Shown here: positions 45,901 to 54,084 of the stretch, one piece after another
Layout: every line of letters begins with the position of its first letter
How positions within the stretch are numbered: position 1 is the first letter of the stretch
Origin: DATENM01 sp045807765
GTDB taxonomy: Bacteria; Acidobacteriota; Blastocatellia; UBA7656
Length of the DNA stretch: 64,000 bases
Reading direction: 5' to 3'
Assembly: GCA_045807765.1 (NCBI GenBank)
Contig: JBJMGU010000231.1
Span: forward strand, 10,197-74,196
Program-made: the position numbers and the translations under genes
Notes under the pieces: model-generated
Database searches by the model: none
What the model saw: the letters and a program-made list of their open reading frames with translations, nothing else
Told to the model about the DNA's origin: nothing

Positions 45901-48791
45901 TCAACCGCCAGCGCGAGCGCGCCTCCATCGTCGTCTGCTCGCTCAATGCTGACATCTACGCTTTCATGGAGCTTGAGAACACGACGCCATCTGCCACCAT
46001 CACCGACCTGCTCGGCGCAATCAATGCCCGCTGCGGCGGCGCGCATCCGTACGCCTTCGTCAACACCGGCGGCACGCTGGGCACCGATGCCATCCGTGTG
46101 CAGTTGATCTACCGCACGGGCATCGTTTCGCCGGTCGGCTCGCCGCTCGTCGACCTCGACCCGATTCACAACCGCCCGCCGACGGCGCAGACCTTCGATG
46201 TGGTTGACGCGACGAACCCGGCCTTCGGCGAGCGCTTCACGATCATCGCCAATCACTTCAAGTCGAAGGGCTGCCCTGGCACCGGCGCGGATGCCGACGC
46301 GGGCGACGGTCAGGGCTGTTTCAACGGGCGGCGCACCCAGCAAGCGACTCGGCTGCTCACCTGGATCAACGGCACGGTGATTCCAGCGGCGGGCGACCCG
46401 GACATCCTGCTGCTTGGCGACTTCAACTCCTATGCCCAGGAAGACCCGGTCGCGACGCTGGAGGCCGGCGGCTTCTCTGACATGGAGACCGTGTTTCACG
46501 GCGCGAACGCTTACTCTTATCTCTTCAGCGGCGAGCTGGGCCACCTCGACTACGCCTTCGCCAACAGCAGCCTGCTAGCGAAGATCACCGGAGCGGACGC
46601 CTGGCACATCAACGCCGACGAAGTCGACCTGTTCGATTACAACGATGAGGTGAAAGACACCGGCGAATCTACGTTTGAAGAGAAGCCGGACGGCTCGGCG
46701 CTGGTGCCGCCGCGCGTCGTCTTCCAGCCGGCCTCGCCCTACAGGGCATCCGATCATGACCCTGTGCTTGTCGGCCTCTTCCCGCCGTGCGACTACACGG
46801 CGACGCCGACGATCACACCGGGAGGCCCGACGACTTTCTGCACGGGCGGCAGCGTCGTCTTAAGCTCAAGCAACGCTGACGGCTATCAGTGGAACCTTGA
46901 CGGCTCGCCCATTGGCGGAGCGACTTCTCAGCAATACACCGCCACCGCGAGCGGCAGCTATACGGTGACGATCACGGTCGGCAGTTGCATGAAGACCTCA
47001 GAGCCGACGACCGTGACAGTGAACCCGACGCCTGCTACACCGACGATCACGCCGGGAGGCCCAACGACCTTCTGCTCAGGCGGCAGCGTCACGCTCACTT
47101 CAAGCAGCGCCAGCGGCAATCAGTGGTATCTGGACGGCAATCCCATCGGCGGCGCCACCAACCAACAATACGTGGCCACAGCGAGCGGCAGCTATACGGT
47201 GACGGTGACGGCTAGCGGCTGCCCCAGCGTGGCTTCGACACCCGTAGTCGTCACCGTTAACCCGATCCCGGCGACGCCAACGATCACGCCGGGAGGCCCA
47301 ACGACGTTCTGCCAAGGCGGCTCGGTGACGCTGACATCGAGCAGTGCCAGCGGCAACCAGTGGTCCTTGAACGGCAACCCCATCGGCGGCGCCACCAGCC
47401 AACAATACATCGCTACCGCGAGCGGCAACTACACAGTGATTGTCACATCGCTCGGTTGCAGCAGCGCCGCGTCGGCGGCGACCTCGGTGACGGTTAATCC
47501 CATCCCGGCGACGCCGACGATCTCCGCAGGCGGCAAGACGACGTTCTGCCAGGGCGGCTCGGTGACACTGACGTCGAGCAGTGCCAGCGGCAACCAGTGG
47601 TATCTGAATAGCAACCCCATTGGCGGCGCGACGAACCAGACGTACGTGGCGACGACCTCCGGTAGCTACACGGTAGTGGTGACAGCGCTCAGTTGCAGTA
47701 GCGCGCCTTCCAACGCAACGGCGGTAACGGTCGTCCCGCCGCCGACGACCGCCTCGGTCGGGGCGAATCAGACGATTGCGCCGGGCGGCACGACGGCCAG
47801 CCTCGGCGGCAACACGCCGACCTCAGGCATGGGAACCTGGACGATAGTGAGCGGCGGGACCGGAACCTTCAGCAGCCTCAACGCCGGCAACTCGACCTTC
47901 ACGCATACGGGCGGCGCCGGGCCGGTCGTGTTGAGGTGGACGATTGCCAATCCGCCCTGTGCGGATTCCTTCGCTCAAGTGACGATCACCATCGGCATGG
48001 GGCCATCGATCACCTGTCCGACCAGTCCTGTCACCGTCTCTGCGTCCACTGGACTGTGTGCGGCCAATGTCACCTTTAACGTGACCGCTTCCGGCCTGCC
48101 GACGCCGACCGTAACCTGCACGCCGCCTTCGGGAAGCAGCTTCCCTGTGGGCCAGACGACGGTGATGTGTACGGCGAGCAACGGCGTGGCACCCAACGCG
48201 TCGTGCAGCTTCACGGTGAAGGTCAACGACACGCAGCCGCCGACCTTCCCGAACGGCTGTCCGGCAATGATCAGCACGGTGACGCCGATCACCTGCCCGA
48301 TCACGACGACGAAGACAGTGACCTATGCCACCCCGGCGATCATGGATAACTGTCCAGGAGCGACGGTAGCGTGTGTGCCGCCTTCAGGATCGGTCTTCGC
48401 GACAGGGACGACGAGCGTGACCTGCACGGCGACCGATACGGCGGGCAACACCGCGACCTGCTCGTTTGCGGTGCGCATCTGGACGGGCTGTCTACAGGAT
48501 GAAACGAATCCCGGCAACGTGGTGCTGTTCGATGCGCTGACGGGTGATTACCAGTTCTGCTGCAACGGGATAGTCACCGCCACCGGCATCGGCACATTGA
48601 CGGTGCGCGGCTGCACGGTGCAGTTCGACCATATCAAGGGCAATCGCAAGATCAAGATCACTGCCGATATGGCAGTGAAGCGCGGCACGGCGACCTTGAT
48701 CATTGCCAACCAGACGGCCTGTGTCATCACCGATCAAAACATGGCAAACAATTCCTGCGCCTGTCCGTCGGTGGCGCAGTCGAAGCAATGA
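42975..48791 (+). CDS. Giant secreted ExeM-like nuclease with Calx-beta, Ig-like and HYR repeats
   Basis: 1938 aa from the ATG at 42975. A membrane/signal helix (LAGLIAVALFICLPLLSTL) is followed by a propeller-like region to about 415 and two Calx-beta repeats (418-643, VSVNDVSMNEGNAGTT). Then come an OB-like domain (645-925, IHDVQGNGAATPIPG) and an endonuclease/exonuclease/phosphatase domain (934-1258: MNLLNYF, MELENTT, HFKSKG, GDFNSY, SDHDP). Four Ig-like repeats of 79 aa (about 1273-1587), two HYR-like domains (1674-1835) and a seven-Cys C-terminal domain (1836-1938) close the protein. Predicted to degrade extracellular DNA while bound to surfaces through its repeats. An in-frame TTG at 42906 is less likely as start. 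Confidence 0.85.
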   Translation: MMKKETRFAKRDSAPRARVVSLITHSLTNRPAGLLAGLIAVALFICLPLLSTLRTSAAGTVSLPTRRPAHAQELAARSGQSAQTIAAPAASLTPGNLVIYRMGDGSAALTANGTVVFLDEYTPGGALVQSIPVPTTTVGAQRRLVCSGTATSEGWLTLSTDGQYVVFAGYDAAVGTGSITASTSAAVPRVIGRVNANGNLDTSTALTDAISGGNPRGVASTNGTDLWISGTSAGGGIRYATLGATTSTALNTATVTNLRSTAIVGGQLYISANSGAFRLATVGMGTPTTTGQTITNLPGFPTTTITPYQFFFADLDAGTPGVDTVYVADDTGFIRKYSLVSGNWTANGTITLANVRGLTGTVSGSNVTLYVTARTTLQKLTDTSGYNATITGSLTSLATAATNTAMQGVAFVPTAAGPMVSVNDVSMNEGNAGTTNFTFTVSLSAPAPTGGVSFTVNTADGTATAPSDYTAIVNGAGSIPEGSSSTQVTVQVNGDTTPETNETFFVNVTNVTGANVTDGQGQGTIVNDDAAPNLTINDVSMNEGNAGTTTFTFTVSLSAPAPAGGVTFDIATADGTALAPGDYTANSVPGATISQGNQSYTFNVTVNGDTTPETNETFFVNVTNATNAIITDGQGLGTIINDDITKIHDVQGNGAATPIPGATVTVEGVVVANFQGTNKLQGFFLQEEDADADADPMTSEGIFVFCNTCPTPIAEGQRVKATGTVSEFNNMTEITAGTGGSVVITDAGNHLAEVTPAVITLPVVGDLNAFYEAREGMLVTFSDTLTVSEYFELGRFGQIELYQGSRPRQFTEDAAPGVAGLTAHLDALARRKVILDDDNNAQEWYLTSSAPPGPADGLQYVYYPRANGGFSVGTQGIDFFRGGDLVNGLTGVLHWSFPGFGADTWRIRPTQAHPVTFTVANPRPVTPPAVGGSIKAVGMNLLNYFTTIDTTSSSSSGPCGPGMDQDCRGADSVAELNRQRERASIVVCSLNADIYAFMELENTTPSATITDLLGAINARCGGAHPYAFVNTGGTLGTDAIRVQLIYRTGIVSPVGSPLVDLDPIHNRPPTAQTFDVVDATNPAFGERFTIIANHFKSKGCPGTGADADAGDGQGCFNGRRTQQATRLLTWINGTVIPAAGDPDILLLGDFNSYAQEDPVATLEAGGFSDMETVFHGANAYSYLFSGELGHLDYAFANSSLLAKITGADAWHINADEVDLFDYNDEVKDTGESTFEEKPDGSALVPPRVVFQPASPYRASDHDPVLVGLFPPCDYTATPTITPGGPTTFCTGGSVVLSSSNADGYQWNLDGSPIGGATSQQYTATASGSYTVTITVGSCMKTSEPTTVTVNPTPATPTITPGGPTTFCSGGSVTLTSSSASGNQWYLDGNPIGGATNQQYVATASGSYTVTVTASGCPSVASTPVVVTVNPIPATPTITPGGPTTFCQGGSVTLTSSSASGNQWSLNGNPIGGATSQQYIATASGNYTVIVTSLGCSSAASAATSVTVNPIPATPTISAGGKTTFCQGGSVTLTSSSASGNQWYLNSNPIGGATNQTYVATTSGSYTVVVTALSCSSAPSNATAVTVVPPPTTASVGANQTIAPGGTTASLGGNTPTSGMGTWTIVSGGTGTFSSLNAGNSTFTHTGGAGPVVLRWTIANPPCADSFAQVTITIGMGPSITCPTSPVTVSASTGLCAANVTFNVTASGLPTPTVTCTPPSGSSFPVGQTTVMCTASNGVAPNASCSFTVKVNDTQPPTFPNGCPAMISTVTPITCPITTTKTVTYATPAIMDNCPGATVACVPPSGSVFATGTTSVTCTATDTAGNTATCSFAVRIWTGCLQDETNPGNVVLFDALTGDYQFCCNGIVTATGIGTLTVRGCTVQFDHIKGNRKIKITADMAVKRGTATLIIANQTACVITDQNMANNSCACPSVAQSKQ
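44447..44847 (+). repeat. Perfect 59-bp direct repeat in Calx-beta units (44447-44505, 44789-44847)
   Basis: The same coding stretch (residues VNGDTTPETNETFFVNVTN) occurs twice with identical bases, 342 bp (114 codons) apart. It marks recent duplication or conversion of the Calx-beta unit. Confidence 0.85.
46795..47735 (+). repeat. Four tandem 237-bp Ig-like coding repeats
   Basis: Units begin at TPTITPGGPTTFC (third and fourth variants TPTITPGGPTTFCQ and TPTISAGGKTTFCQ) and recur each 237 nt. Each has SGNQWxLxxNPIGGAT and a closing SYTVTVT strand. Each unit is one small beta domain with two Cys. Confidence 0.85.
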
Positions 48792-48810
48792 GGCCGCGTT
48801 GAAAAAGATG

Positions 48811-48851
48811 AATGACAAGAGCGGAACTGTCGGTTTCGCTCTTGTCATTCG
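48811..48851. terminator. Hairpin between convergent genes, weak member of the heptad family
   Basis: A perfect 14-bp stem (48811-48824 with 48838-48851, GAATGACAAGAGCG) and a 13-nt loop. The right flank continues as 7-bp-like words (TTGTCAT, TCGTCAC, TTCTCAC) into the stop codon of the ferredoxin-like gene. Confidence 0.65.
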
Positions 48852-49226
48852 TCACTTCTCACGGTCGAGCGGATGTTGGGTAATGAGAAATTCCTCGACG
48901 ATCTCGTCATTCAGAAGGTGGCGCTGGATGATCTGCTCTAGCGTCTCCGGCGTGCAGGTGTGATACCACGCGCCTTCGGGATAGACGACGGCAATGGGGC
49001 CGCCGGCGCAAATTTGCAGGCAGTTGGCTTTCGTGCGATAGACGCCTCCGTCACCCACCAGACGTAATTCTTTCAGTCGCCGCTTGAGATATTCCCACGA
49101 GACAAGGCTCAGCTCTTTGTCGGCGCACTTCGGCTTGCTCTGATCACAACATAAAAAGATATGGCGGCGGATGCGATCAACGCCGAGCTTTTCGGCCTTC
49201 GCTTTTAGTTCGTCGCGCATAGCCAT
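48852..49226 (-). CDS. [2Fe-2S] thioredoxin-like ferredoxin
   Basis: A 124-aa protein of the (2Fe-2S) ferredoxin, thioredoxin-fold family. Cluster cysteines are Cys26/27 and Cys34 (HIFLCCDQSKPKCADK) and Cys69 and Cys73 (ANCLQICAGGPIAVVYPEG). Such small ferredoxins resemble the NuoE-like fold and transfer electrons, but the partner is unknown. The C terminus HPLDREK and its TGA run into the hairpin at 48811-48851. A cysteine-cluster protein gene is 39 nt upstream on the same strand. Confidence 0.9.
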   Translation of the reverse strand: MAMRDELKAKAEKLGVDRIRRHIFLCCDQSKPKCADKELSLVSWEYLKRRLKELRLVGDGGVYRTKANCLQICAGGPIAVVYPEGAWYHTCTPETLEQIIQRHLLNDEIVEEFLITQHPLDREK

Positions 49227-49265
49227 AGCTTAGCACAGCCCGGCTGCCGACTTTGCCTTACGGCC

Positions 49266-49682
49266 TTAGCGTGAGCCGTTCCCTCGGGCCTTTTTGTCTT
49301 CTACCTTGTAAGCCAGCTGAATGAGCGGCACGACGTTGTCTTTGCCCTGCTGGTCGCGCTCGAATTGCAAAACGTCATAGTAGACGCAGCCGCCGTCGCC
49401 GTGATCGGGCCAGATGCGGCAGACGTGTGGACGCGCCTCGTACTGGCCGCAGAGCCGTTTTTCAAGATCGTGAAAGGTGCAAGTCTCGCCCAGCAAAGGG
49501 TCTTTCTTGCGGCGCAGGACGCGCTCGCCTTCGACGACTTTGGTGAAGCGCGCGGTGGCGGCTTCCGGTGTGATGTTGAAATGTCGGGCGATGCGGTTGA
49601 TGTCGCGTTTGGTCACTTCAACGCGGTTATACACTGAGCAGCAGATGCCTACACAATTGAGGCAATCGAATGTCTTTCCCAT
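49266..49682 (-). CDS. YkgJ-family cysteine cluster protein
   Basis: A 138-aa protein of the zinc/iron-chelating YkgJ family. Cysteines: Cys7, 10, 14, 15 (DCLNCVGICC), then TCTFHD, RLCGQYEARPHVCRIWP and GGCVYYD. Members bind a metal or Fe-S cluster, with no established reaction. The ATG at 49682 is preferred to a TTG at 49694. It is followed by the ferredoxin-like gene, which suggests a shared metal or redox task. Confidence 0.88.
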   Translation of the reverse strand: MGKTFDCLNCVGICCSVYNRVEVTKRDINRIARHFNITPEAATARFTKVVEGERVLRRKKDPLLGETCTFHDLEKRLCGQYEARPHVCRIWPDHGDGGCVYYDVLQFERDQQGKDNVVPLIQLAYKVEDKKARGNGSR

Positions 49683-49747
49683 GTTTACTTTCAATCCGTC
49701 TTTGATGATACGCAGGCGGCGAGAACGCCGTGGCTGTCTTGAGCGCT

Positions 49748-49772
49748 CACACTATAACAGATTCATAGTGTG
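49748..49772. promoter_or_regulatory. Inverted repeat in the efp upstream region
   Basis: CACACTAT (49748-49755) and ATAGTGTG (49765-49772) around a 9-nt centre. It overlaps a -10-like TATAAC (49753-49758), so it could be an operator for efp or a factor-independent stop for an antisense transcript. Confidence 0.35.
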
Positions 49773-49910
49773 TTGGGTCACAAAAAGTAGCGCCGCGCCG
49801 CTGTTGGCCTTGCTTGCATGGCGGTTTCGGGATGCGGTAATGTAGGAGGTTAGCCGGACGGCTGAATTCATAACAAACCGACCAGACGACGGGAAGGGAA
49901 GCTGATTGCT

Positions 49911-50468
49911 ATGAACGCAAACGACATTCGACGCGGGATGATCATTATGTACAACGGCGGGCCGCACCGCGTGCTCGATTTCCAGCACCGCACGCCGGGC
50001 AACCTGCGCGCCTTTGTGCAGGCCAAGCTGCGCAACCTCAAGAACGGCTCGTCGACCGAGGTGCGTTTCAGCTCGACCGAGAACATCGAGCGCGCCGCCC
50101 TCGAAGATCACGAGATGGAATATCTCTACTCGGACGGCGACATGTATCACTTCATGAACACCGAGACCTATGATCAGATCGGCCTCGACCGCGAATCGCT
50201 CGGCGACGCGATAGATTACCTGACGCCGGGCACCAAGATTCAGGTCGAATTCTTTGACGGCGCGCCCATCGGCGTCGAGCTGCCGCCGTCGGTTGAGCTG
50301 ACGGTCGTCGAAACGACGCCCGAATTGAAAGGCGCGACGGCGTCGAACAGCCCAAAGCCGGCGAAGCTCGAAACCGGCGTCACCGTGCAGGTGCCGCCGT
50401 TCGTCAAGGAAGGTGACCGCATTCGCGTTGACCCGTCGAAAGGCACTTACCTTGAGCGCGCCAAGTAA
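49911..50468 (+). CDS. efp: Elongation factor P with non-canonical tip residue
   Basis: A 185-aa factor that rescues ribosomes stalled at polyproline. N-terminal KOW-like domain: MNANDIRRGMIIMYNGGPHRVLDF. Two OB domains follow, ending PPFVKEGDRIRVDPSKGTYLERA. The loop that normally carries a modified Lys or Arg (PGKGQAF in E. coli) reads TPGNLRAF, so Asn31 occupies the tip. Similar loops are, from memory, common in acidobacterial EF-P. This implies action without, or with a different, modification. It ends in a terminator before waaA. Confidence 0.95.
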   Translation: MNANDIRRGMIIMYNGGPHRVLDFQHRTPGNLRAFVQAKLRNLKNGSSTEVRFSSTENIERAALEDHEMEYLYSDGDMYHFMNTETYDQIGLDRESLGDAIDYLTPGTKIQVEFFDGAPIGVELPPSVELTVVETTPELKGATASNSPKPAKLETGVTVQVPPFVKEGDRIRVDPSKGTYLERAK

Positions 50469-50522
50469 ACGTAGTTGAGTTGAGGCAAATCGTCGCGCCT
50501 CGGGCGCGGCAGTTGTAGAGGC

Positions 50523-50553
50523 GAGGCGGGTGTGGCCCGCCTCAAACTTTTTA
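50523..50553 (+). terminator. Intrinsic terminator after efp
   Basis: An 8-bp stem GAGGCGGG (50523-50530) with CCCGCCTC (50536-50543) and a 5-nt loop, followed by AAACTTTTTATT. It is 55 nt after the efp stop and just ahead of the waaA start, so waaA needs its own promoter or readthrough. Confidence 0.8.
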
Positions 50554-50568
50554 TTCCGCTTGTTGATT

Positions 50569-51885
50569 ATGTACCTGCTCTACAGCCTCATCCTGACGGC
50601 GTTGTTTGTGCTGCTGCTGCCCTATTTCATTTATCAAGCCTTACGTCACGGCAAGTATGCGGGCAGCTTTCGCGAGCGGCTGGGAGGCTTGCCGAAAGCG
50701 CTTGGCGACGACGCGCGCCCGACGGTGTGGGTACATACGGTGTCGGTCGGCGAGTTCCTCGCGGCCAGGCCATTGATTGCCGCGCTGCGCCAGGAGTTCG
50801 CCGGCTGGCGCATCCTGGTTTCGACAACCACAGCGACCGGCCAGCGGCTGGCGCGCGCCGAGCAGCCAGGGCATTTCGATGCGGTCTGTTATTTTCCCTT
50901 CGACTGGACGTTCAGCGTGCGCCGCGCCCTCGACCGCGTGCAACCGTCGCTGGTCGTGATTCTTGAAACTGAGCTGTGGCCCAACTTCTTGCGCGAGTGC
51001 CGGCGCCGCCGCATCGTCACGGTCATCGCCAACGGGCGCATCTCGCCGCGCTCGTTTGCGCGTTACCGGCGGGCGCGCGGCTTCATCAAACGAACACTTG
51101 CCGATCTGTCGCTGCTGGTGATGCAATCGACAGCCGACGCGGAACGTGCCCGTGCGCTCGGCGCCGGCGAAGTGCAGGTTTGCGGCAATCTCAAATACGA
51201 CGTGCCGGTGAGCGATGGCAAACCGCAGGCCGGTGATGTCGCCTCGCCGGTCGCAGGCGAGATTGATCGCCAGTTCGCACTCTCCGCTTCGCGCTTCCTG
51301 ATTGTCGCCGGCAGCACCGCGCCCGGCGAAGAGCAGATGTTACTTGCGGCGCTCCGCGAGGTTCGCCGCGAGCCGGGACTTGAAGAGGCGCGGCTGCTCA
51401 TCGCACCACGCCATCCGGAACGCTTCGACGAGGTTGCCGCTTTGATTGCGCAAAGCGGTCTTAGTTATGCGCGGCGCTCGGTCGCGCAGGCTGACGCGGA
51501 ACGCGCCGACATCATTCTGCTCGACACCATCGGCGAGCTGGCAGCAGTCTATCGCTTCGCCAGCGTCGTCTTTGTCGGCGGCAGCCTGGTGGCGCGCGGC
51601 GGCCATAACATCATCGAGCCTGCGGCTTTTGCCCTGCCCATCATCGTTGGCCCGCACACAGAGAACTTTCGGCAGATCATTGCAGACTTCGTCGCAGTCG
51701 ACGCCGTCGTGCAGATACAGGCGACCGGCGAAGACCAGACCAGCGCGCTCACACGCGAGCTGATTCGCCTGCTCCAAAACGGCGAGGCGGCGCGGGCGCT
51801 GGGCGCAAGGGCGCGGCAGATCTTATTATCGAATCGCGGCGCGACCCGCTGCACCGTGGCGGCGATTCGTGAGCGAATTTCGTGA
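50569..51885 (+). CDS. waaA: 3-deoxy-D-manno-octulosonic acid (Kdo) transferase
   Basis: A 438-aa GT30 glycosyltransferase that adds Kdo to lipid A precursor at the inner membrane. An N-terminal membrane helix (LYSLILTALFVLLLPYFIY) is followed by VSVGEFLAARPLI with the catalytic-acid Glu, VSTTTATGQRLA, and the donor-site block GGSLVARGGHNIIEPAAF. Length is normal. lpxK starts 9 nt after its stop. Together they show the organism makes Kdo-containing lipid A. Confidence 0.95.
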   Translation: MYLLYSLILTALFVLLLPYFIYQALRHGKYAGSFRERLGGLPKALGDDARPTVWVHTVSVGEFLAARPLIAALRQEFAGWRILVSTTTATGQRLARAEQPGHFDAVCYFPFDWTFSVRRALDRVQPSLVVILETELWPNFLRECRRRRIVTVIANGRISPRSFARYRRARGFIKRTLADLSLLVMQSTADAERARALGAGEVQVCGNLKYDVPVSDGKPQAGDVASPVAGEIDRQFALSASRFLIVAGSTAPGEEQMLLAALREVRREPGLEEARLLIAPRHPERFDEVAALIAQSGLSYARRSVAQADAERADIILLDTIGELAAVYRFASVVFVGGSLVARGGHNIIEPAAFALPIIVGPHTENFRQIIADFVAVDAVVQIQATGEDQTSALTRELIRLLQNGEAARALGARARQILLSNRGATRCTVAAIRERIS

Positions 51886-51894
51886 GCGAATGCG

Positions 51895-53016
51895 GTGATC
51901 GCTAAAGACAAAAAATTTAAGCGCGCGCTTGTCTGGCTGCCGGCGAAACTTTATGAGCTGGCGGTGCGCTTGCGCGTCGCCGCTTACGAGACCGGCTACC
52001 TGAAGCCGCGCCGGCTCGAGGCGACCGTAATCGCCGTCGGCAACATCACGCTCGGCGGCACCGGCAAGACGCCGCTGGTCGAATACATCGCGGGCTATTT
52101 GCGCGGCGAGGCGCACCGTGTAGCAATTCTCACACGCGGCTACGGACGCGAGTCCGCCGCCATGCAAACGCTCAACGCGCCGCGCCATTCAAGCAACGGC
52201 ACAGACGTCGAATCAGTAAATTCTCGGTCATACCGCGAAGTTGGCGATGAGCCGCTGATGCTGGCGCGATGGCTGCCCGACGTGCCCATCGTCATTCACA
52301 AAGACCGCTTCGAGGCCGGCTCGTGGGCCACCTGTACGCTCGGCGCCGACGTACTGGTGCTCGACGATGCGTACCAGCACCTACAACTGGCGCGCGACTT
52401 GAACCTGTTGTTGATTGACGCGAGTGACGCGTTTGGCGGGTTCGAGATGGTGCCGCTGGGCCGCCTGCGCGAGCCGCTTTACGGCATCAAGCGCGCCGAT
52501 GCCATCATCGTCACGCGCGCCGACCGGCCATTCGATCAGGCGCAGGTGCAAGCCATCATTCGCCATTTCTGCGGCGATCAAATTCCTGTGATGTATGTGG
52601 CGAGCCGCATCAACGGCCTGCGCCACCTTGAGACCGGCACGGTCTATGAGGCGCGCGAATTCGCCGGCTGGAAGGCGGCGGTACTGTGCGGCATCGGCAA
52701 CCCGCACGCTTTTGCCGACGACATTCTGCAAGCCGGCATCGATATCGTCAGCGAGAATTTCTTCCGCGACCATCACCCCTTCACGCAAGCCGATCTCGAC
52801 CACGCGAGCGCCGCCGCGCGACAGGCGGCAGCCGATTTTGTGATCACGACGGAAAAGGATGTGGTGCGACTTGAAGGACTGCGGCAGGGCGCGGTGCCGC
52901 TCTACGTCGCCCGGATGGGCATCCAGAGCGACGATGAGATTCGCTTGAAAAGTCTGCTGCTCAGGACGGTGATTGCGAAGAAGAAGTCAGGAGTCAGGAG
53001 TCAGGAGTCAGAATAA
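51895..53016 (+). CDS. lpxK: Tetraacyldisaccharide 4'-kinase
   Basis: A 373-aa inner-membrane kinase that phosphorylates the 4' position of the lipid A disaccharide. P-loop: VGNITLGGTGKTP (GGTGKT at 54-59). Also seen are LTRGYGRES, GDEPLMLAR and LDDAYQHLQLARDLNLLLID. The start is GTG at 51895, 9 nt after waaA. The C-terminal tail (SGVRSQESE) and TAA stop are written by the left arm of heptad hairpin 11, so the natural end of the protein was probably a few residues earlier. Confidence 0.95.
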   Translation: MIAKDKKFKRALVWLPAKLYELAVRLRVAAYETGYLKPRRLEATVIAVGNITLGGTGKTPLVEYIAGYLRGEAHRVAILTRGYGRESAAMQTLNAPRHSSNGTDVESVNSRSYREVGDEPLMLARWLPDVPIVIHKDRFEAGSWATCTLGADVLVLDDAYQHLQLARDLNLLLIDASDAFGGFEMVPLGRLREPLYGIKRADAIIVTRADRPFDQAQVQAIIRHFCGDQIPVMYVASRINGLRHLETGTVYEAREFAGWKAAVLCGIGNPHAFADDILQAGIDIVSENFFRDHHPFTQADLDHASAAARQAAADFVITTEKDVVRLEGLRQGAVPLYVARMGIQSDDEIRLKSLLLRTVIAKKKSGVRSQESE

Positions 53017-53094
53017 AAGCGGCGGCGCGAGAAGTGTATTCACTGCCGCCGGCTTCCTCTTCCATTCTGTCTTCTGACTCCTGACTCCTGACTT
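52984..53094. repeat. Heptad hairpin 11 (word GAGTCAG)
   Basis: 52984-53004 and 53074-53094 are perfect reverse complements over 21 bp. The left arm is AAGTCAG followed by three GAGTCAG words. An inner GC-rich stem (GCGGC/GCCGC) forms around 53019-53050. It lies between convergent lpxK and a hypothetical gene, and the left arm encodes the lpxK C terminus. Confidence 0.9.
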
Positions 53095-53102
53095 CCTGCT
53101 CC

Positions 53103-54047
53103 TCACCTCATTCCACTATCGAAATGAATCTCAACGCGGGCAAACTGGCTGGGGAGGACGCGGACAAGTTCTTCCGTAGCACGCGGCAGAATTCTGCCGG
53201 GCCTCTCTGGCGCATAGACGACGCGGTATTCGCCCGGCGGCAAGACGGCGCGAAAACGGCCATCAGAGCCGGTTTTGACCCGAGTGACTTCGCGGTCTGT
53301 GGCCGTGGAAATAATCGCCAGGGTCGCCGGATAAGGTGCCATGTCCGGTGGGTCATTGGCTCTGGTCGGGCCGGGCCGCGTCGGGCTGATGAGCGTCTGG
53401 CCTTCGATCCCTGATTCGGTTTGCGTCCGCATGTCGTCCTTTCCGGTGACGCGCACCAGTTCCGCGCCGCGCACCGCAAGCTGGATAGCAGCGGGTCGCC
53501 TGCCCGCCCTCGTGTTCGGGCGCGTGTAAATCAGAATGTGCCGCGCATCCTCTGCCGGGCTGATGCGATAATCCTGGATGCCCGCAAGATCATCCTGGCT
53601 CTGTAGCTCGATGAAGTCTTGCCGGGCGCGATCCCAGTGAAAGACGCGCAGATGGCTGCCGGCAGAAGCGCCCTCCTGCCAGAGGCTGATGATCTCGGGC
53701 ACGCCGTTGCCATCGAGGTCAACGATTTGCACTCGATCAACCAGATACTGTGTTTCGCCGCCATCGGCTTGAAAGTCAATGCGTGATTTCCCGCGCATTG
53801 CTTCGATGGCAAGATGCGCCTGCGCATAAGGCCGCGAGGTGCGTGGTGGGTTGGCCGTTTGCCAGGTGACGATTTGCAAAAGGTCACGCGTGCCGGTCAA
53901 GTGCCCCTGAGCGACAGCGCGGCGTTTCTGTAACGGCGCGGTCGTCTGCGGACGCACGGCACCAAAAACGATTGCCGCCGACAGCAGCAGAATGGCTGTC
54001 GGCGGCCCTATCCATTTCGTCAGTTTCGTTGTCATTGCTTTATGCAA
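53103..54047 (-). CDS. Secreted hypothetical protein with carboxypeptidase-regulatory-like end
   Basis: A 314-aa exported protein. Signal/membrane segment IGPPTAILLLSAAIVFGAV; then a domain with an FG-GAP-like 'VQIVDLDGNGVPEIISLWQEG' motif describing a read-out strand and DxDxNG metal loop. A C-terminal beta domain of the CarboxypepD_reg type follows (SGIEGQTLISPTRPG...TGSDGRFRAVLPPGEYRVVYAP). No enzyme motif was found; likely a periplasmic or surface adhesion or sensor accessory. The stop lies at the edge of hairpin 11. Confidence 0.7.
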   Translation of the reverse strand: MHKAMTTKLTKWIGPPTAILLLSAAIVFGAVRPQTTAPLQKRRAVAQGHLTGTRDLLQIVTWQTANPPRTSRPYAQAHLAIEAMRGKSRIDFQADGGETQYLVDRVQIVDLDGNGVPEIISLWQEGASAGSHLRVFHWDRARQDFIELQSQDDLAGIQDYRISPAEDARHILIYTRPNTRAGRRPAAIQLAVRGAELVRVTGKDDMRTQTESGIEGQTLISPTRPGPTRANDPPDMAPYPATLAIISTATDREVTRVKTGSDGRFRAVLPPGEYRVVYAPERPGRILPRATEELVRVLPSQFARVEIHFDSGMR

Positions 54048-54084
54048 GACATTCTAGCAGCGATGCGCTCGCGCTGAAACTGAC

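Noticed and set aside
45660..46544. 294-codon minus-strand frame inside the nuclease gene
   Set aside because: Antisense to the conserved nuclease domain and of shadow-like composition (Arg/Ala/Gly/Val).
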